DNA of 21,462 nt from an uncultured Muribaculaceae bacterium (lineage in GTDB: Bacteria > Bacteroidota > Bacteroidia > Bacteroidales > Muribaculaceae): the NCBI GenBank assembly GCA_947644475.1, contig CANRZQ010000013.1, positions 1 to 21,462 on the forward strand, in the 5' to 3' direction. Positions 1 to 7,831 of this stretch are shown here, in pieces. The notes below the pieces were generated by a model. That model was not told the origin of the DNA and made no database searches. It saw only the letters and a program-made list of their open reading frames with translations. Position 1 is the stretch's first letter, and each line of letters begins with the position of its first letter. Made by a program: the position numbers and the translations under genes.

Positions 1-865
1 CTTTCCAGGGCTGGGCTATGCGTGTGAGGTCGTCGGCGGCAGCGAGGTCGATTACAATCACAGCGTGGGTGTGGCTTTGCAGATATGAGGCGGGGAGGGC
101 GTCGGTGACAGGGCCTTCGATGGCTTCCGCTATTACTCCGGCGTAATTCTCGCCCCATGCCATGCAGTTGATGTGCCGGGCCTGCATAAGGTTGCTTATG
201 CCGAGGGTGATGGCTGTGAGCGGAGCCTCGTCTACCTTATAGTCGGCGGCAATCTGGTGGCGTATTTCGTTGCCGAGGAGCACGAGGCGGCATCCGGCGC
301 CGTATTTTGTGCCGGGCTCGTTGAACGCGAGCGAGCCTTTGGGGCCGATTTCACACACAAAGAGGTCGATTCCGCCTGCGCGGTCGATTTGCGCCTCGTA
401 GTCTTTGCTCACGCGCCACACGTCTTCGCGGGGCACGGTGGTGTCCATCGAGTGGATGTTTTCGGGGCGTATGTCGACATGGTCGAGGAGCACGGAGTGA
501 AGGCGTTTCAAAGTGCTTGGCGAAGCCTCGCAGGTGGGATAGAATTCGCTGATGTTGAATACGATAACCTTTCGGAAACTTACCTGTCCTTCGTGATTGA
601 GCCGGATAAGTTGCTCGTATACGGCGTGTGTGCCGTTTCCGGCGCCGAGAGCGAGCACACATTTTCCTTTTGTGGCCACGCTATTGTTTATAATGTCGGC
701 AATGCGGCGTGCTTCTGTCATCGCGCCTTCTACAATCGATTCGGAAATATCGATAAAGATTTTTTCCTCGCGGCTCAGGGCTGCCATTTCCACTTCGTTT
801 TTCGGGGCATAGTAGCGTTCGGGCACGCGGTCGAGTTTGATAAGTTTGCTAAGATTCGGTCTCAT
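1..865 (-). CDS. NagB-like (glucosamine-6-phosphate deaminase family) protein, 3' end outside window
   Basis: The reverse strand is open from an ATG at 865-863 to the window edge, giving 288 residues of a longer protein. The fold is the NagB/ISOCOT sugar-phosphate isomerase type: a phosphate-loop region VLALGAGNGTH (70-80), VIVFNISEFYP (100-110), DHVDI (129-132) and CEIGPKGSLAFNEPG (171-185). It resembles, from memory, the roughly 660-residue Bacteroidales proteins with an N-terminal NagB-like domain and a C-terminal LmbE/PIG-L-type deacetylase domain; the second half would lie left of the window. The residues aligned to E. coli NagB Asp72, Asp141 and His143 are Ser106, Lys176 and Ser178, while the Glu148 equivalent (Glu183) is kept. 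Deaminase activity is therefore doubtful, and a binding or altered catalytic role is possible. A -7-like element lies upstream at 936-943. Confidence 0.8.
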   Translation of the reverse strand, partial: MRPNLSKLIKLDRVPERYYAPKNEVEMAALSREEKIFIDISESIVEGAMTEARRIADIINNSVATKGKCVLALGAGNGTHAVYEQLIRLNHEGQVSFRKVIVFNISEFYPTCEASPSTLKRLHSVLLDHVDIRPENIHSMDTTVPREDVWRVSKDYEAQIDRAGGIDLFVCEIGPKGSLAFNEPGTKYGAGCRLVLLGNEIRHQIAADYKVDEAPLTAITLGISNLMQARHINCMAWGENYAGVIAEAIEGPVTDALPASYLQSHTHAVIVIDLAAADDLTRIAQPWK

Positions 866-935
866 ATATATATTGGTTTAAGAGGGCTGTTTTTCAACAG
901 TGGAATCCGCTTGAATTTGGTCGGATATTACAGTG

Positions 936-943
936 CAAAGGTA
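936..943 (-). promoter_or_regulatory. -7 element of the NagB-like gene promoter
   Basis: Read on the minus strand this is TACCTTTG, an exact match to the Bacteroidetes housekeeping -7 consensus TAnnTTTG. It lies about 70 nt upstream of the ATG at 865. No clear TTTG was found at the expected -33 position; that area is A/T-rich. Confidence 0.5.
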
Positions 944-1021
944 GTGTGGATTTTTACAAAAAAGTGTTAAAATATATTAATTAAATTTTTTAGTATATTA
1001 AAAAATCTTTTTTTTTGGCAA

Positions 1022-1055
1022 AGAAAAAGCATCCCGGGTACGGCCCGGGATGCTT
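1022..1055 (-). terminator. Intrinsic terminator of the CoA-transferase gene
   Basis: A perfect 12-bp stem (1027-1038 with 1044-1055) and a 5-nt loop lie 28 nt past the CoA-transferase stop. Read on the minus strand, the stem is followed by a T-rich tract (TTTTTCTTTG). Confidence 0.9.
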
Positions 1056-1083
1056 GTGTGGGATATGTAATGGATTATGACTA

Positions 1084-2568
1084 TCAGGAGAAGGATGCGT
1101 TGCGCATGTCGCCGGTCTCGTTGAAGGCGTTGTGGAATGCGAAGGCGCGTTCGAGCACGTGAGGTGTCTGGCCGCCGCGTCCGATTTTGAGATAGTCGTT
1201 GAGCAGTTCGCGGTACATGGGGTGCGCGCAGTTGTTGATAATCTCGTGGGCGCGTTGCACGGGGTCTTTTCCGCGGAGGTCGGCGATGCCCTGGTCGGTG
1301 ACGAGGATGTCGACCGAGTGCTCGGAGTGGTCGGGGTGGGCCACCATGGGCACAATGTTGGAGATGAGGCCGCCTTTGGTTACCGACGGGCAGGAGAAGA
1401 TGGAGATGTAGGCGTTGCGGGTGAAGTCGCCCGAGCCGCCGATGCCGTTCATCATCTTAGTACCGAGCACGTGGGTGGAGTTGACGCATCCGAATATGTC
1501 GGCTTCGAGGGCTGTGTTCATGGCAATCACGCCGATTCGGCGGATAACCTCGGGATTGTTCGATATTTCGGCGGGACGCATCAGGATTTTGTCCTTGTAG
1601 AAGTCCATGTCGGCGAAGAGGCGTTCCTCGGTAGCGTCGGCGAATGTCATCGAGCAGGTGGAGGCGAAAGTGCATTTGCCTTTCTGCATGAGTTCGAGCA
1701 CGGCGTCCTGAATAACCTCGGTGTACATCATGAACGGGGGAATCTCGCTGGATTCGCCCAGGTCGTAGAGCACGGCGTTGGCCACGTTGCCCACGCCCGA
1801 CTGCAAGGGGAGGAATTCCTTGGGGATGCCTCCGCGGCGGTACTCGCTCACGAGGAAGCGCACCACGTTGGCGCCAATCTGCTTCGACACTTCGTCGGGA
1901 GCGGAGAAAGCCTTCACGCCGTCGTAGAATTTGGTGCGGACAATGCCGACAACCTTCGACGGGTCGATTTTCAGCACCGGCGAGCCGATGCGGTCGGAAG
2001 CCTTGTATATGGGTATTTCGCGGCGGCGGGGCGGGTCTTGGAGGAGAATCACGTCGTGCATGCCGTGGAGTTGCTCAGGCAGATTTTCATTGAGTTCGAT
2101 GAAAATCTTCTTGGCCATGTGTGCGAATGTGGGGACGTTGCCCACGCCTGTGCCGAGGATAATCTCGCCGTCGGGAGATATGGCGGCGGCCTCGATTATG
2201 GCATAGTCGACAGGACCGTAGAAGCCGTAGCGCATTTCCTGGGCCATTTCCGAGAGATGGCGGTCGAAATAGTGGGCGTCGTGGGAGTTGATGCGCTTGC
2301 GCAGGTCGGGCACGTTCTGGTAGGGAGCGCGGCGGTTGATGGCATTGGCGCGTGAGAGCGCGCCGTCGCATCGGTCGGAGGTGGAGGCGCCGGTGAAAAG
2401 GTTAATCTTGAAGGGGCGGCCTTCTTCGTGCTCTTTCTCGGCACGTTCGGCGATAGCGTTAGGGATGGCTTTTGGAGTGCCGGGGGCAGTGAAGCCGGAC
2501 AAGCCGATGGTGTCGCCGTCGTTGATCATTGCGGCGGCTTCCTGTGCGGTGATGTAGTTGAATGCCAT
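1084..2568 (-). CDS. Acetyl-CoA hydrolase/transferase family protein (probable succinyl-CoA:acetate CoA-transferase)
   Basis: This cytoplasmic class I CoA-transferase of 494 aa moves CoA between carboxylic acids, most often succinyl-CoA and acetate, in fermentative acid metabolism. Visible features are an N-terminal GLSGFTAPGTPK (22-33), ISPDGEIILGTGVGN (130-144), LQSGVGNVANAVL (255-267) and a candidate catalytic glutamate, Glu284, in MYTEVIQD, close to where Acetobacter AarC has Glu294. The glycine-rich GIGGSGDFTRNAYIS further on fits the CoA pocket of the family. I chose the ATG at 2568 because the 73 codons upstream are low-complexity, lie across the promoter and do not resemble the family; MAFNYIT is a typical start. 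The gene is monocistronic: its own promoter is at 2637-2668 and its terminator at 1022-1055. The exact acyl pair cannot be decided from sequence. Confidence 0.9.
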   Translation of the reverse strand: MAFNYITAQEAAAMINDGDTIGLSGFTAPGTPKAIPNAIAERAEKEHEEGRPFKINLFTGASTSDRCDGALSRANAINRRAPYQNVPDLRKRINSHDAHYFDRHLSEMAQEMRYGFYGPVDYAIIEAAAISPDGEIILGTGVGNVPTFAHMAKKIFIELNENLPEQLHGMHDVILLQDPPRRREIPIYKASDRIGSPVLKIDPSKVVGIVRTKFYDGVKAFSAPDEVSKQIGANVVRFLVSEYRRGGIPKEFLPLQSGVGNVANAVLYDLGESSEIPPFMMYTEVIQDAVLELMQKGKCTFASTCSMTFADATEERLFADMDFYKDKILMRPAEISNNPEVIRRIGVIAMNTALEADIFGCVNSTHVLGTKMMNGIGGSGDFTRNAYISIFSCPSVTKGGLISNIVPMVAHPDHSEHSVDILVTDQGIADLRGKDPVQRAHEIINNCAHPMYRELLNDYLKIGRGGQTPHVLERAFAFHNAFNETGDMRNASFS

Positions 2569-2636
2569 TTTGTTTTGGACTAAATTTTCAAGATGTGCGT
2601 TGCAAGAAATGGTGGAGTTTAAGGTATATTCCGCCA

Positions 2637-2668
2637 CAAAATTATAAATTATTCCCGAGATTTTCAAC
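2637..2668 (-). promoter_or_regulatory. Promoter of the CoA-transferase gene
   Basis: On the minus strand the -7 element TAATTTTG (2644-2637) matches TAnnTTTG, and a GTTG (2668-2665) sits 20 bp upstream in the -33 position. It points away from the S41 peptidase promoter about 40 bp to the right. Confidence 0.6.
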
Positions 2669-2707
2669 ACCGCGCTCCAACTTTTTAACTTTTCCTTAAA
2701 AAGTATG

Positions 2708-2715
2708 TATCTTTG
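2708..2715 (+). promoter_or_regulatory. -7 element of the S41 peptidase promoter
   Basis: TATCTTTG is an exact TAnnTTTG match 17 nt upstream of the ATG at 2733, which implies a very short leader. The -33 region (about 2682-2693) is T-rich without a clean TTTG. Confidence 0.6.
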
Positions 2716-2732
2716 CACGTAAAACGGAAAAG

Positions 2733-3806
2733 ATGAAGATGAATTATTTTCTTGCTGCGCTTTGCTTGTTTTCCTGTTCTTTGACATGTTTTGCCAAAGG
2801 AAGCGAAAACTGCGATTCTATCGACTTTTGCTCGGTTGTTGCCGATGTGGAGGCCAATTATGTCGGTTTCCTTACTATGGTAAATGATGAAAACCGTGCC
2901 TCTTATGAAGAAATGAAACATCATCTTTTCGCGCAGGTGATACAGGAAAAGAGAGACGGCTCTGATGCCGCGAGCGAATATGTGGCCTGGTTTAAAGACC
3001 ACCATTTGTTCACGCCATTTTCCGAGCAATACTATCCTGCTATTGATTATTCGGAAATCGATTACAATCCACAGTTTGTGGCACAGAGGGTGGACGATGA
3101 TACATATTTGCTTCGAGTGCCCAGTTTCAGCTGGGATGAGAAAAATATATCGCTGATAAAGGACGGTGTTTCAAAATATCTGGGTTCAGGATGCGAGAAT
3201 CTGATTATAGACCTGCGGGGCAATAGCGGTGGGGCCGACTGGGCTTTCGAGCCGTTGCTTAATCTGGTATACACCCATCCTTTCGTTACCGACGGAATGG
3301 AGATTCGCGCCACCCCCGATATTGCCTGCTATTTGCGGCAGGCATATGTCGACAACGGCAACCGTCCGGCGTGGATGCCTGCGGTGGCCGACTCTATCGA
3401 CAGCGGGAAATTTGATTTTGTGAAAGTGCCGGGATTCGATCGTGAGATTAAGGCCGACAGCGTGTACTCGCGGCCAAAGAAAGTGGCTGTGATGGTCGAT
3501 GGACATACGGTGTCGTCTGCCGAGCAGTTTATAATCCTTTGCAGGCAGTGCTCTGACAAGATCACCGTTTATGGCCGTGACAACACAATGGGTGCAATTG
3601 ATTTCAGCAATCTGCGCCGTTTTGACATGCCATGCTCGGGGCTTACGGTGAACGTTCCGATGAGCAGGTCGTCACGATTGAGGCGTGGCGAAAAAATCGA
3701 CGGAATCGGAATAGAGCCGGATGTAAGGATTGAGTTGCCTTTGCCCGCGACGCTTGCCGGCAATATCGATGAATGGGTTCTTTTTGTTGCCAAAAAGATG
3801 CGATAG
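2733..3806 (+). CDS. Secreted S41 family peptidase
   Basis: A 357-aa exported protein with a peptidase S41 core and no PDZ domain. The first 22 residues are a signal sequence, either SPase I cleaved after CFA or, less likely, a lipoprotein signal at LFSC. The S41 core shows NLIIDLRGNSGG, then VMVDGHTVSSAEQF, where Ser261 or Ser262 aligns with the nucleophile of the TaSAAE motif, then YGRDNTMG. It ends with the GIEPDVRIELP strand common to C-terminal-processing and tricorn-core peptidases. Such proteins cleave peptides in the periplasm; the substrate is unknown. The gene is AT-richer than the flanking metabolic genes and is followed by an inverted repeat at 3810-3881, not a clear intrinsic terminator. 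An ATG two codons downstream is an alternative start. Confidence 0.78.
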   Translation: MKMNYFLAALCLFSCSLTCFAKGSENCDSIDFCSVVADVEANYVGFLTMVNDENRASYEEMKHHLFAQVIQEKRDGSDAASEYVAWFKDHHLFTPFSEQYYPAIDYSEIDYNPQFVAQRVDDDTYLLRVPSFSWDEKNISLIKDGVSKYLGSGCENLIIDLRGNSGGADWAFEPLLNLVYTHPFVTDGMEIRATPDIACYLRQAYVDNGNRPAWMPAVADSIDSGKFDFVKVPGFDREIKADSVYSRPKKVAVMVDGHTVSSAEQFIILCRQCSDKITVYGRDNTMGAIDFSNLRRFDMPCSGLTVNVPMSRSSRLRRGEKIDGIGIEPDVRIELPLPATLAGNIDEWVLFVAKKMR

Positions 3807-3809
3807 GCG

Positions 3810-3881
3810 GAAAAGTTTCGAGTATAAGTGTAAAGAATGGGCCAATTCTTATATTTTTACCACCTATACTCGAAACTTTTC
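3810..3881. repeat. 17-bp inverted repeat around a 38-bp spacer
   Basis: GAAAAGTTTCGAGTATA at 3810-3826 is perfectly repeated in reverse complement at 3865-3881. A second nested inverted repeat, AAGAAT/ATTCTT (3833-3838 and 3845-3850), lies inside. It begins 3 nt after the S41 stop and ends 10 nt before the -33 region of the ATPase promoter. No T-run follows directly on either strand, so it is not a classic intrinsic terminator. Confidence 0.85.
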
Positions 3882-3890
3882 GGGAAAACG

Positions 3891-3921
3891 CTTGTTTTTT
3901 CGATTATAAATGGTAACTTTG
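3891..3921 (+). promoter_or_regulatory. Promoter of the AAA/DUF4143 ATPase gene
   Basis: The -7 element TAACTTTG (3914-3921) matches TAnnTTTG exactly. CTTG (3891-3894), one mismatch from TTTG, lies 19 bp upstream. The ATG follows 19 nt after the -7 element. Confidence 0.65.
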
Positions 3922-3940
3922 CGGAAGAAACAGTAGAATT

Positions 3941-5158
3941 ATGGAAATAATAGATAGGCCCATTTATATTGAAAGGATTGTCAAGCAACTGAACAGAGGC
4001 ATGATGCTTGTGCTTGTCGGGCAGCGACGAGTGGGAAAAAGTTTTTTATTGAAATCGATAGAGACATGGCTTTACGCTAATCGGCCAAATGCTAACGTCT
4101 TATTCATAGACAAGGATTTTGACAGTTGCAATTTTATAAAAACCTCAGAAGATTTGTATTCTTATGCAGTGGAAAAATTGCCGCCAGGTGCTGAGAATTA
4201 TCTGTTGATAGATGAGGTGCAGGATATCGATAATTATGAAATCGCTTTAAGAAGTCTATATGCAGAAAACCGTTGCCAGATTTTGGTGACGGGGAGCAAT
4301 GCATACATGTTTTCATCCGAGATTGCCACAAAATTTTCCGGCAGATATATTGAGATACCGGTAAGAAGTCTCAGTTACGAAGAATTTATCGTGTTTCATA
4401 ACCTTGAAGACGGGAATGACACATTGATGAAATATTTGCAATTTGGAGGGATGCCGGGCCTTGCCAATTATGAATTCGACGAAATACCCGAAATTAAGGG
4501 TTATTTGCAGGGTGTGATCAACACGATAGTGCTTAAAGATATAGTGGCGCGGGAGCAGATCCGTAATTTCAGATTTCTTGAAAACCTGATTGCGTTTATT
4601 GCTGACAATGTGGGGCAACTTGTGTCGATTAACAACATTACGAAATATCTTAAATCGCAAGGGTCGAAAGTATCTAACGATTCGGCTTCGAGGTATATAA
4701 ATGCAATTTGCAGTGCCCTTATTGTTGGGTCGATGGAGCGATATGATATTCACGGAAAAAAAATATTCGAGCAGATTGAGAAATATTATTTTATAGACCA
4801 TGGATTGAGGAATGCAATAACTAATGAAATGCCGTATGTGTTTGGAAGCATAGAGAAAATACTTGAAAATGTAGTACGTAATCAATTGATTATACAAGGA
4901 TTCGATACGTTTGTCGGAGTTCTGCCGGGCGGAGAGGTCGATTTTGTCGCAAGAAAGGGAATTCAGACAATATATGTCCAAGTCGCGTATAAATTGAGCA
5001 GTCCGGAGACAATCAAGAGAGAGTTTGGCAACCTAAGGGCTATAAATGATGATTATCCCAAATATGTGGTGACGATGGAAGATATAACCGGGCCTGTCAA
5101 GGATTATCCGGGAATAATCCATATTCATTTGCGGGAGTTTCTGAAAATGAAATTGTAG
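3941..5158 (+). CDS. ATP-binding protein, AAA_14 ATPase with C-terminal DUF4143
   Basis: A 405-aa cytoplasmic P-loop ATPase. It shows a Walker A motif GQRRVGKS (27-34), Walker B YLLIDEVQD with Asp91-Glu92, and a sensor-like ILVTGSNA (114-121). These are followed by a helical/winged-helix middle part and the DUF4143 hallmark YFIDHGLRNAI. The C-terminal part has GGEVDFVARKG (Glu332, Asp334) and IYVQVAYKL, which corresponds to the degenerate PD-(D/E)XK-like fold of this family; the final lysine position is not obviously conserved, so nuclease activity is doubtful. Such genes are common, multicopy accessory genes in Bacteroidales, with unknown biological role. The gene is markedly AT-richer than the GC-rich genes on both sides, which suggests horizontal acquisition. 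It has its own promoter and no recognisable partner. Confidence 0.88.
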   Translation: MEIIDRPIYIERIVKQLNRGMMLVLVGQRRVGKSFLLKSIETWLYANRPNANVLFIDKDFDSCNFIKTSEDLYSYAVEKLPPGAENYLLIDEVQDIDNYEIALRSLYAENRCQILVTGSNAYMFSSEIATKFSGRYIEIPVRSLSYEEFIVFHNLEDGNDTLMKYLQFGGMPGLANYEFDEIPEIKGYLQGVINTIVLKDIVAREQIRNFRFLENLIAFIADNVGQLVSINNITKYLKSQGSKVSNDSASRYINAICSALIVGSMERYDIHGKKIFEQIEKYYFIDHGLRNAITNEMPYVFGSIEKILENVVRNQLIIQGFDTFVGVLPGGEVDFVARKGIQTIYVQVAYKLSSPETIKREFGNLRAINDDYPKYVVTMEDITGPVKDYPGIIHIHLREFLKMKL

Positions 5159-5162
5159 GAAT

Positions 5163-5194
5163 GTTGGAGGTTCGGATATTTTTTCGCAAATTTG
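5163..5194 (+). promoter_or_regulatory. Possible promoter of the GH2-DUF4294 operon
   Basis: GTTG (5163-5166), a 20-bp spacer and CAAATTTG (5187-5194, one mismatch from TAnnTTTG) fit a weak Bacteroidetes promoter ahead of the ATG at 5218. The -7 candidate overlaps the palindrome GCAAATTTGC (5186-5195), which could be an operator. Confidence 0.35.
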
Positions 5195-5217
5195 CAATGC
5201 GAATCAATCCGGAATAG

Positions 5218-7824
5218 ATGAAGAATTATATACTTGCTGTTGTTGCCGTCTTTGTTGCATGGGGCCAGATGTGGGCCGGCTCGAAGGTGTCGGTGAATGC
5301 AAACTGGACTTTTTTCGACGGACGCGAGTCTGATGTGGCCGTGCGCGTCGATTTGCCCCACACATGGAACGCTGCCGATGCCGACGACGACACCGACGGA
5401 TATTATCGCGGCACGGGGCGCTATGTAAAGAGCCTGACCCTGCCCGAGACGATAGCCGGGAAGTGCGTGTTCCTCGAATTTGAGGGCGCGAACCAGACGA
5501 CGAGCCTGCGTGTCAACGGCCACGAGGCCGGCGAGCATGTGGGCGGCTACTCGGCTTTTGTGTTGGACATCACCCCATATGTTCATCCCGGCCAAAACGA
5601 GATTGAAGTCACGGTCGACAATTCCCACAACCCCGACATAGCACCGCTAAGCGCCGACTTTACCTTTTTCGGAGGCATCTACCGCGACGTGTTTCTCGAA
5701 ATAGAGGAGCCGGTGCATTTCTCGCGGTCGGACTACGCCTCGTCGGGCGTGTATGTGGTTACGCCCGAGGTGGCCGACGGCAAGGCGCACGCAACTGTAT
5801 ATGTGCTTGTCGATAATTTCGGCGACAAGGCGGCGAAAATAGTTGTCGAGCAGAGGCTTATCGCTCCCGACGGCACGCTCGTGGCACGCTCGGCGAAAAA
5901 AGGCACCGTGGCCGCCAGAGCGAAAATGTCGATGACGGTGTTCGACTATAATGTCGATGATCCCGCGCTGTGGAGCCCCGACGCCCCCGCCCAATATACT
6001 GTGGAAACCACCATAACGGCAGACGGGCGCGTTGTCGACACACAGACCGACCGCTTTGGCTTCCGTTGGTTTGAGTTCGACCCCGACCGCGGATTCACTC
6101 TCAACGGCAAGCCCCTGAAACTGATGGGCACCAACCGCCATCAGGATTTCAAGGACAAGGGCTGGGCCCTCTCCGACGATTACCACCTTCAAGACATAAG
6201 GCTTATCAAGGATATGGGCGCAAATTTCCTGCGCGTGTCGCACTATCCACAAGACCCATTGCTGATGGATGCCTGCGACCGCGAGGGCTTGATTACCACC
6301 GTGGAGATACCCGTGGTTAACGCCGTGACCGAGAGCGAGGCCTTCCTCTCAAACTCGCTCGACATGCTCCGCGAGATGATAAAGCAGAATTTCAACCGAC
6401 CGTCGGTGGTGGCCTGGGCTTATATGAACGAAGTGCTGCTCTCCATTCCCTACAAGGAAGGCACTCACGCGCGCGAACAATATTTAAATGAAGTGAAATT
6501 GCAGGCCGACACAACAAACGCCGTTGCCAAGGCCCTCGACCCCTCGCGCTACACGCTTCTGCCATGTTTCGGCAACCTCGCGCTTTACAGCCAGGCAGGG
6601 CTGCTCGACTCGGCCGACATAATAGGCTGGAACCTCTACCAAGGATGGTACGGCGGCAAATTCAGCGATTTTGACACGTTCCTCGACGATTTCCATGCCA
6701 AGTACCCGTCAAAGCCCGTGATAATCACCGAATACGGCTCCGACTGCGACACCCGCATACATTCCGACGCCCCGCAGATGTACGACTACTCGATGGAGTA
6801 TACCGACCTCTACCAGGAGCATTATCTCCGCGCCATAGCCGGGCGTCCGTTTGTGGCCGGCGCCAACTTGTGGAATCTCAACGAGTTTTACAGCGAGGCG
6901 CGAGGCAATGCCGTGCCTCATGTCAACCTCAAAGGCATCGTCACCCTCGACCGCCGGCCCAAGAACACCTATTGGCTCTACAAGGCCAACCTCGCCGCCG
7001 AGCCGTTTGTGCAATTTGCCAACGCCGATTGGACGCGCCGAGCCGCGCAACTCGACTCTGCCGGCATCTGCCGCACTGAAATAAAGATTTACACCAGCCT
7101 CCCCGAAGTGAGCCTGAGCATAAACGGCGGCGAGCCGTCGGCTATTGCCGCGGCAGACGGAGTGGCCCGTGCCGATGTAGACTTGAAGCCCGGCGTCAAC
7201 AATTTCCTTGCCGTGGCCGGAGAATGCGCCGCGGCCATCAGCATCGACCTGCATGGCATCCCATACCGCATCGACGGCACGTTTACCGACATCAGCGTGC
7301 TTGCCGGGACACGACGCTCGTTCACCGACCCCGCCACCGGCGTGTGCTGGATGCCCGAGCAGCCATATCGGGCCGGGTCGTGGGGCTATGTCGGAGGCGA
7401 GCCATACACATTGAAAAATTGGGTCGGCAGCCTTCCGGCCTCCGATGTGAGCATCCTCGGCACCGCGAACGACCCGCTCTACCAGACTGCGCGCCGGGGC
7501 ATCGAGGAATTCCGCTTCGATGTGCCCGACGGCGACTATGCCCTCTATCTCCATTGGGCCGACCTCACCAAGGAAGAATATCAGGCCCTTGTATACGAAC
7601 TTGGCAATTCGGCCCTCCATGAAGAGTCCGACGACTGTTTCGACGTCACGGTCAACGGCGAGCCTCTGCTTTCGGCGCTCGATGTGCGGGCCGAGGCAGG
7701 CCGTCAGCGTCCGCTCGACATACGTGTCGATGTCGCCGCCTCGGCAGGGCGTGGCATTACCGTCGGGTTCACGCCCCGGCGCGGACAAACTTTTATCAAT
7801 GCCATACGTTTAGTGAGAAAATGA
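5218..7824 (+). CDS. Secreted glycoside hydrolase family 2 protein (beta-galactosidase-like)
   Basis: An 868-aa retaining exo-glycosidase of family GH2, probably periplasmic. A signal peptide (about 1-20, cleavage after MWA) precedes the sugar-binding jelly roll (about 28-175, with HTWNA, GYYRG and GYSAFVLDIT). An immunoglobulin-like domain (about 180-290) and the TIM barrel follow, the barrel beginning at FTLNGKPLKLMGTNRHQD. The acid/base is Glu405 in AWAYMNE and the nucleophile Glu505 in ITEYGSD, 100 residues apart as usual for the family. The C-terminal part holds a DUF4982-like Ig domain and a malectin-like beta-sandwich ending QTFINAIRLVRK. Beta-galactosidase is the default call; other GH2 activities such as beta-glucuronidase or beta-mannosidase are not excluded. 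It is co-directional with the DUF4294 gene 7 nt downstream and separated by a terminator from the PUL, so it need not share the PUL substrate. Confidence 0.88.
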   Translation: MKNYILAVVAVFVAWGQMWAGSKVSVNANWTFFDGRESDVAVRVDLPHTWNAADADDDTDGYYRGTGRYVKSLTLPETIAGKCVFLEFEGANQTTSLRVNGHEAGEHVGGYSAFVLDITPYVHPGQNEIEVTVDNSHNPDIAPLSADFTFFGGIYRDVFLEIEEPVHFSRSDYASSGVYVVTPEVADGKAHATVYVLVDNFGDKAAKIVVEQRLIAPDGTLVARSAKKGTVAARAKMSMTVFDYNVDDPALWSPDAPAQYTVETTITADGRVVDTQTDRFGFRWFEFDPDRGFTLNGKPLKLMGTNRHQDFKDKGWALSDDYHLQDIRLIKDMGANFLRVSHYPQDPLLMDACDREGLITTVEIPVVNAVTESEAFLSNSLDMLREMIKQNFNRPSVVAWAYMNEVLLSIPYKEGTHAREQYLNEVKLQADTTNAVAKALDPSRYTLLPCFGNLALYSQAGLLDSADIIGWNLYQGWYGGKFSDFDTFLDDFHAKYPSKPVIITEYGSDCDTRIHSDAPQMYDYSMEYTDLYQEHYLRAIAGRPFVAGANLWNLNEFYSEARGNAVPHVNLKGIVTLDRRPKNTYWLYKANLAAEPFVQFANADWTRRAAQLDSAGICRTEIKIYTSLPEVSLSINGGEPSAIAAADGVARADVDLKPGVNNFLAVAGECAAAISIDLHGIPYRIDGTFTDISVLAGTRRSFTDPATGVCWMPEQPYRAGSWGYVGGEPYTLKNWVGSLPASDVSILGTANDPLYQTARRGIEEFRFDVPDGDYALYLHWADLTKEEYQALVYELGNSALHEESDDCFDVTVNGEPLLSALDVRAEAGRQRPLDIRVDVAASAGRGITVGFTPRRGQTFINAIRLVRK

Positions 7825-7831
7825 CTTATTG

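Noticed and set aside
173..970. A 265-codon plus-strand open frame at the left edge
   Set aside because: The opposite strand encodes a clear NagB-like protein with a promoter; the plus-strand frame has no recognisable features.
1132..2355. A 407-codon plus-strand open frame opposite the CoA-transferase
   Set aside because: It is a shadow of a well-conserved enzyme gene, with His/Val-rich, motif-free translation.
2569..2787. A 73-codon N-terminal extension of the CoA-transferase
   Set aside because: It would overlap both promoters and the start of the S41 gene, and is not part of the family; MAFNYIT at 2568 is the natural start.
3810..3881. Inverted repeat as a phase-variable promoter cassette
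   Set aside because: The 38-bp spacer contains no TAnnTTTG promoter and the ATPase promoter lies outside the arms, so inversion would not switch it; only weaker roles remain possible.
4928..4990. Active PD-(D/E)XK nuclease in the ATPase C-terminus
   Set aside because: Glu332 and Asp334 are visible, but the usual E-x-K triad end reads Q-V-A, so activity is not supported by sequence.
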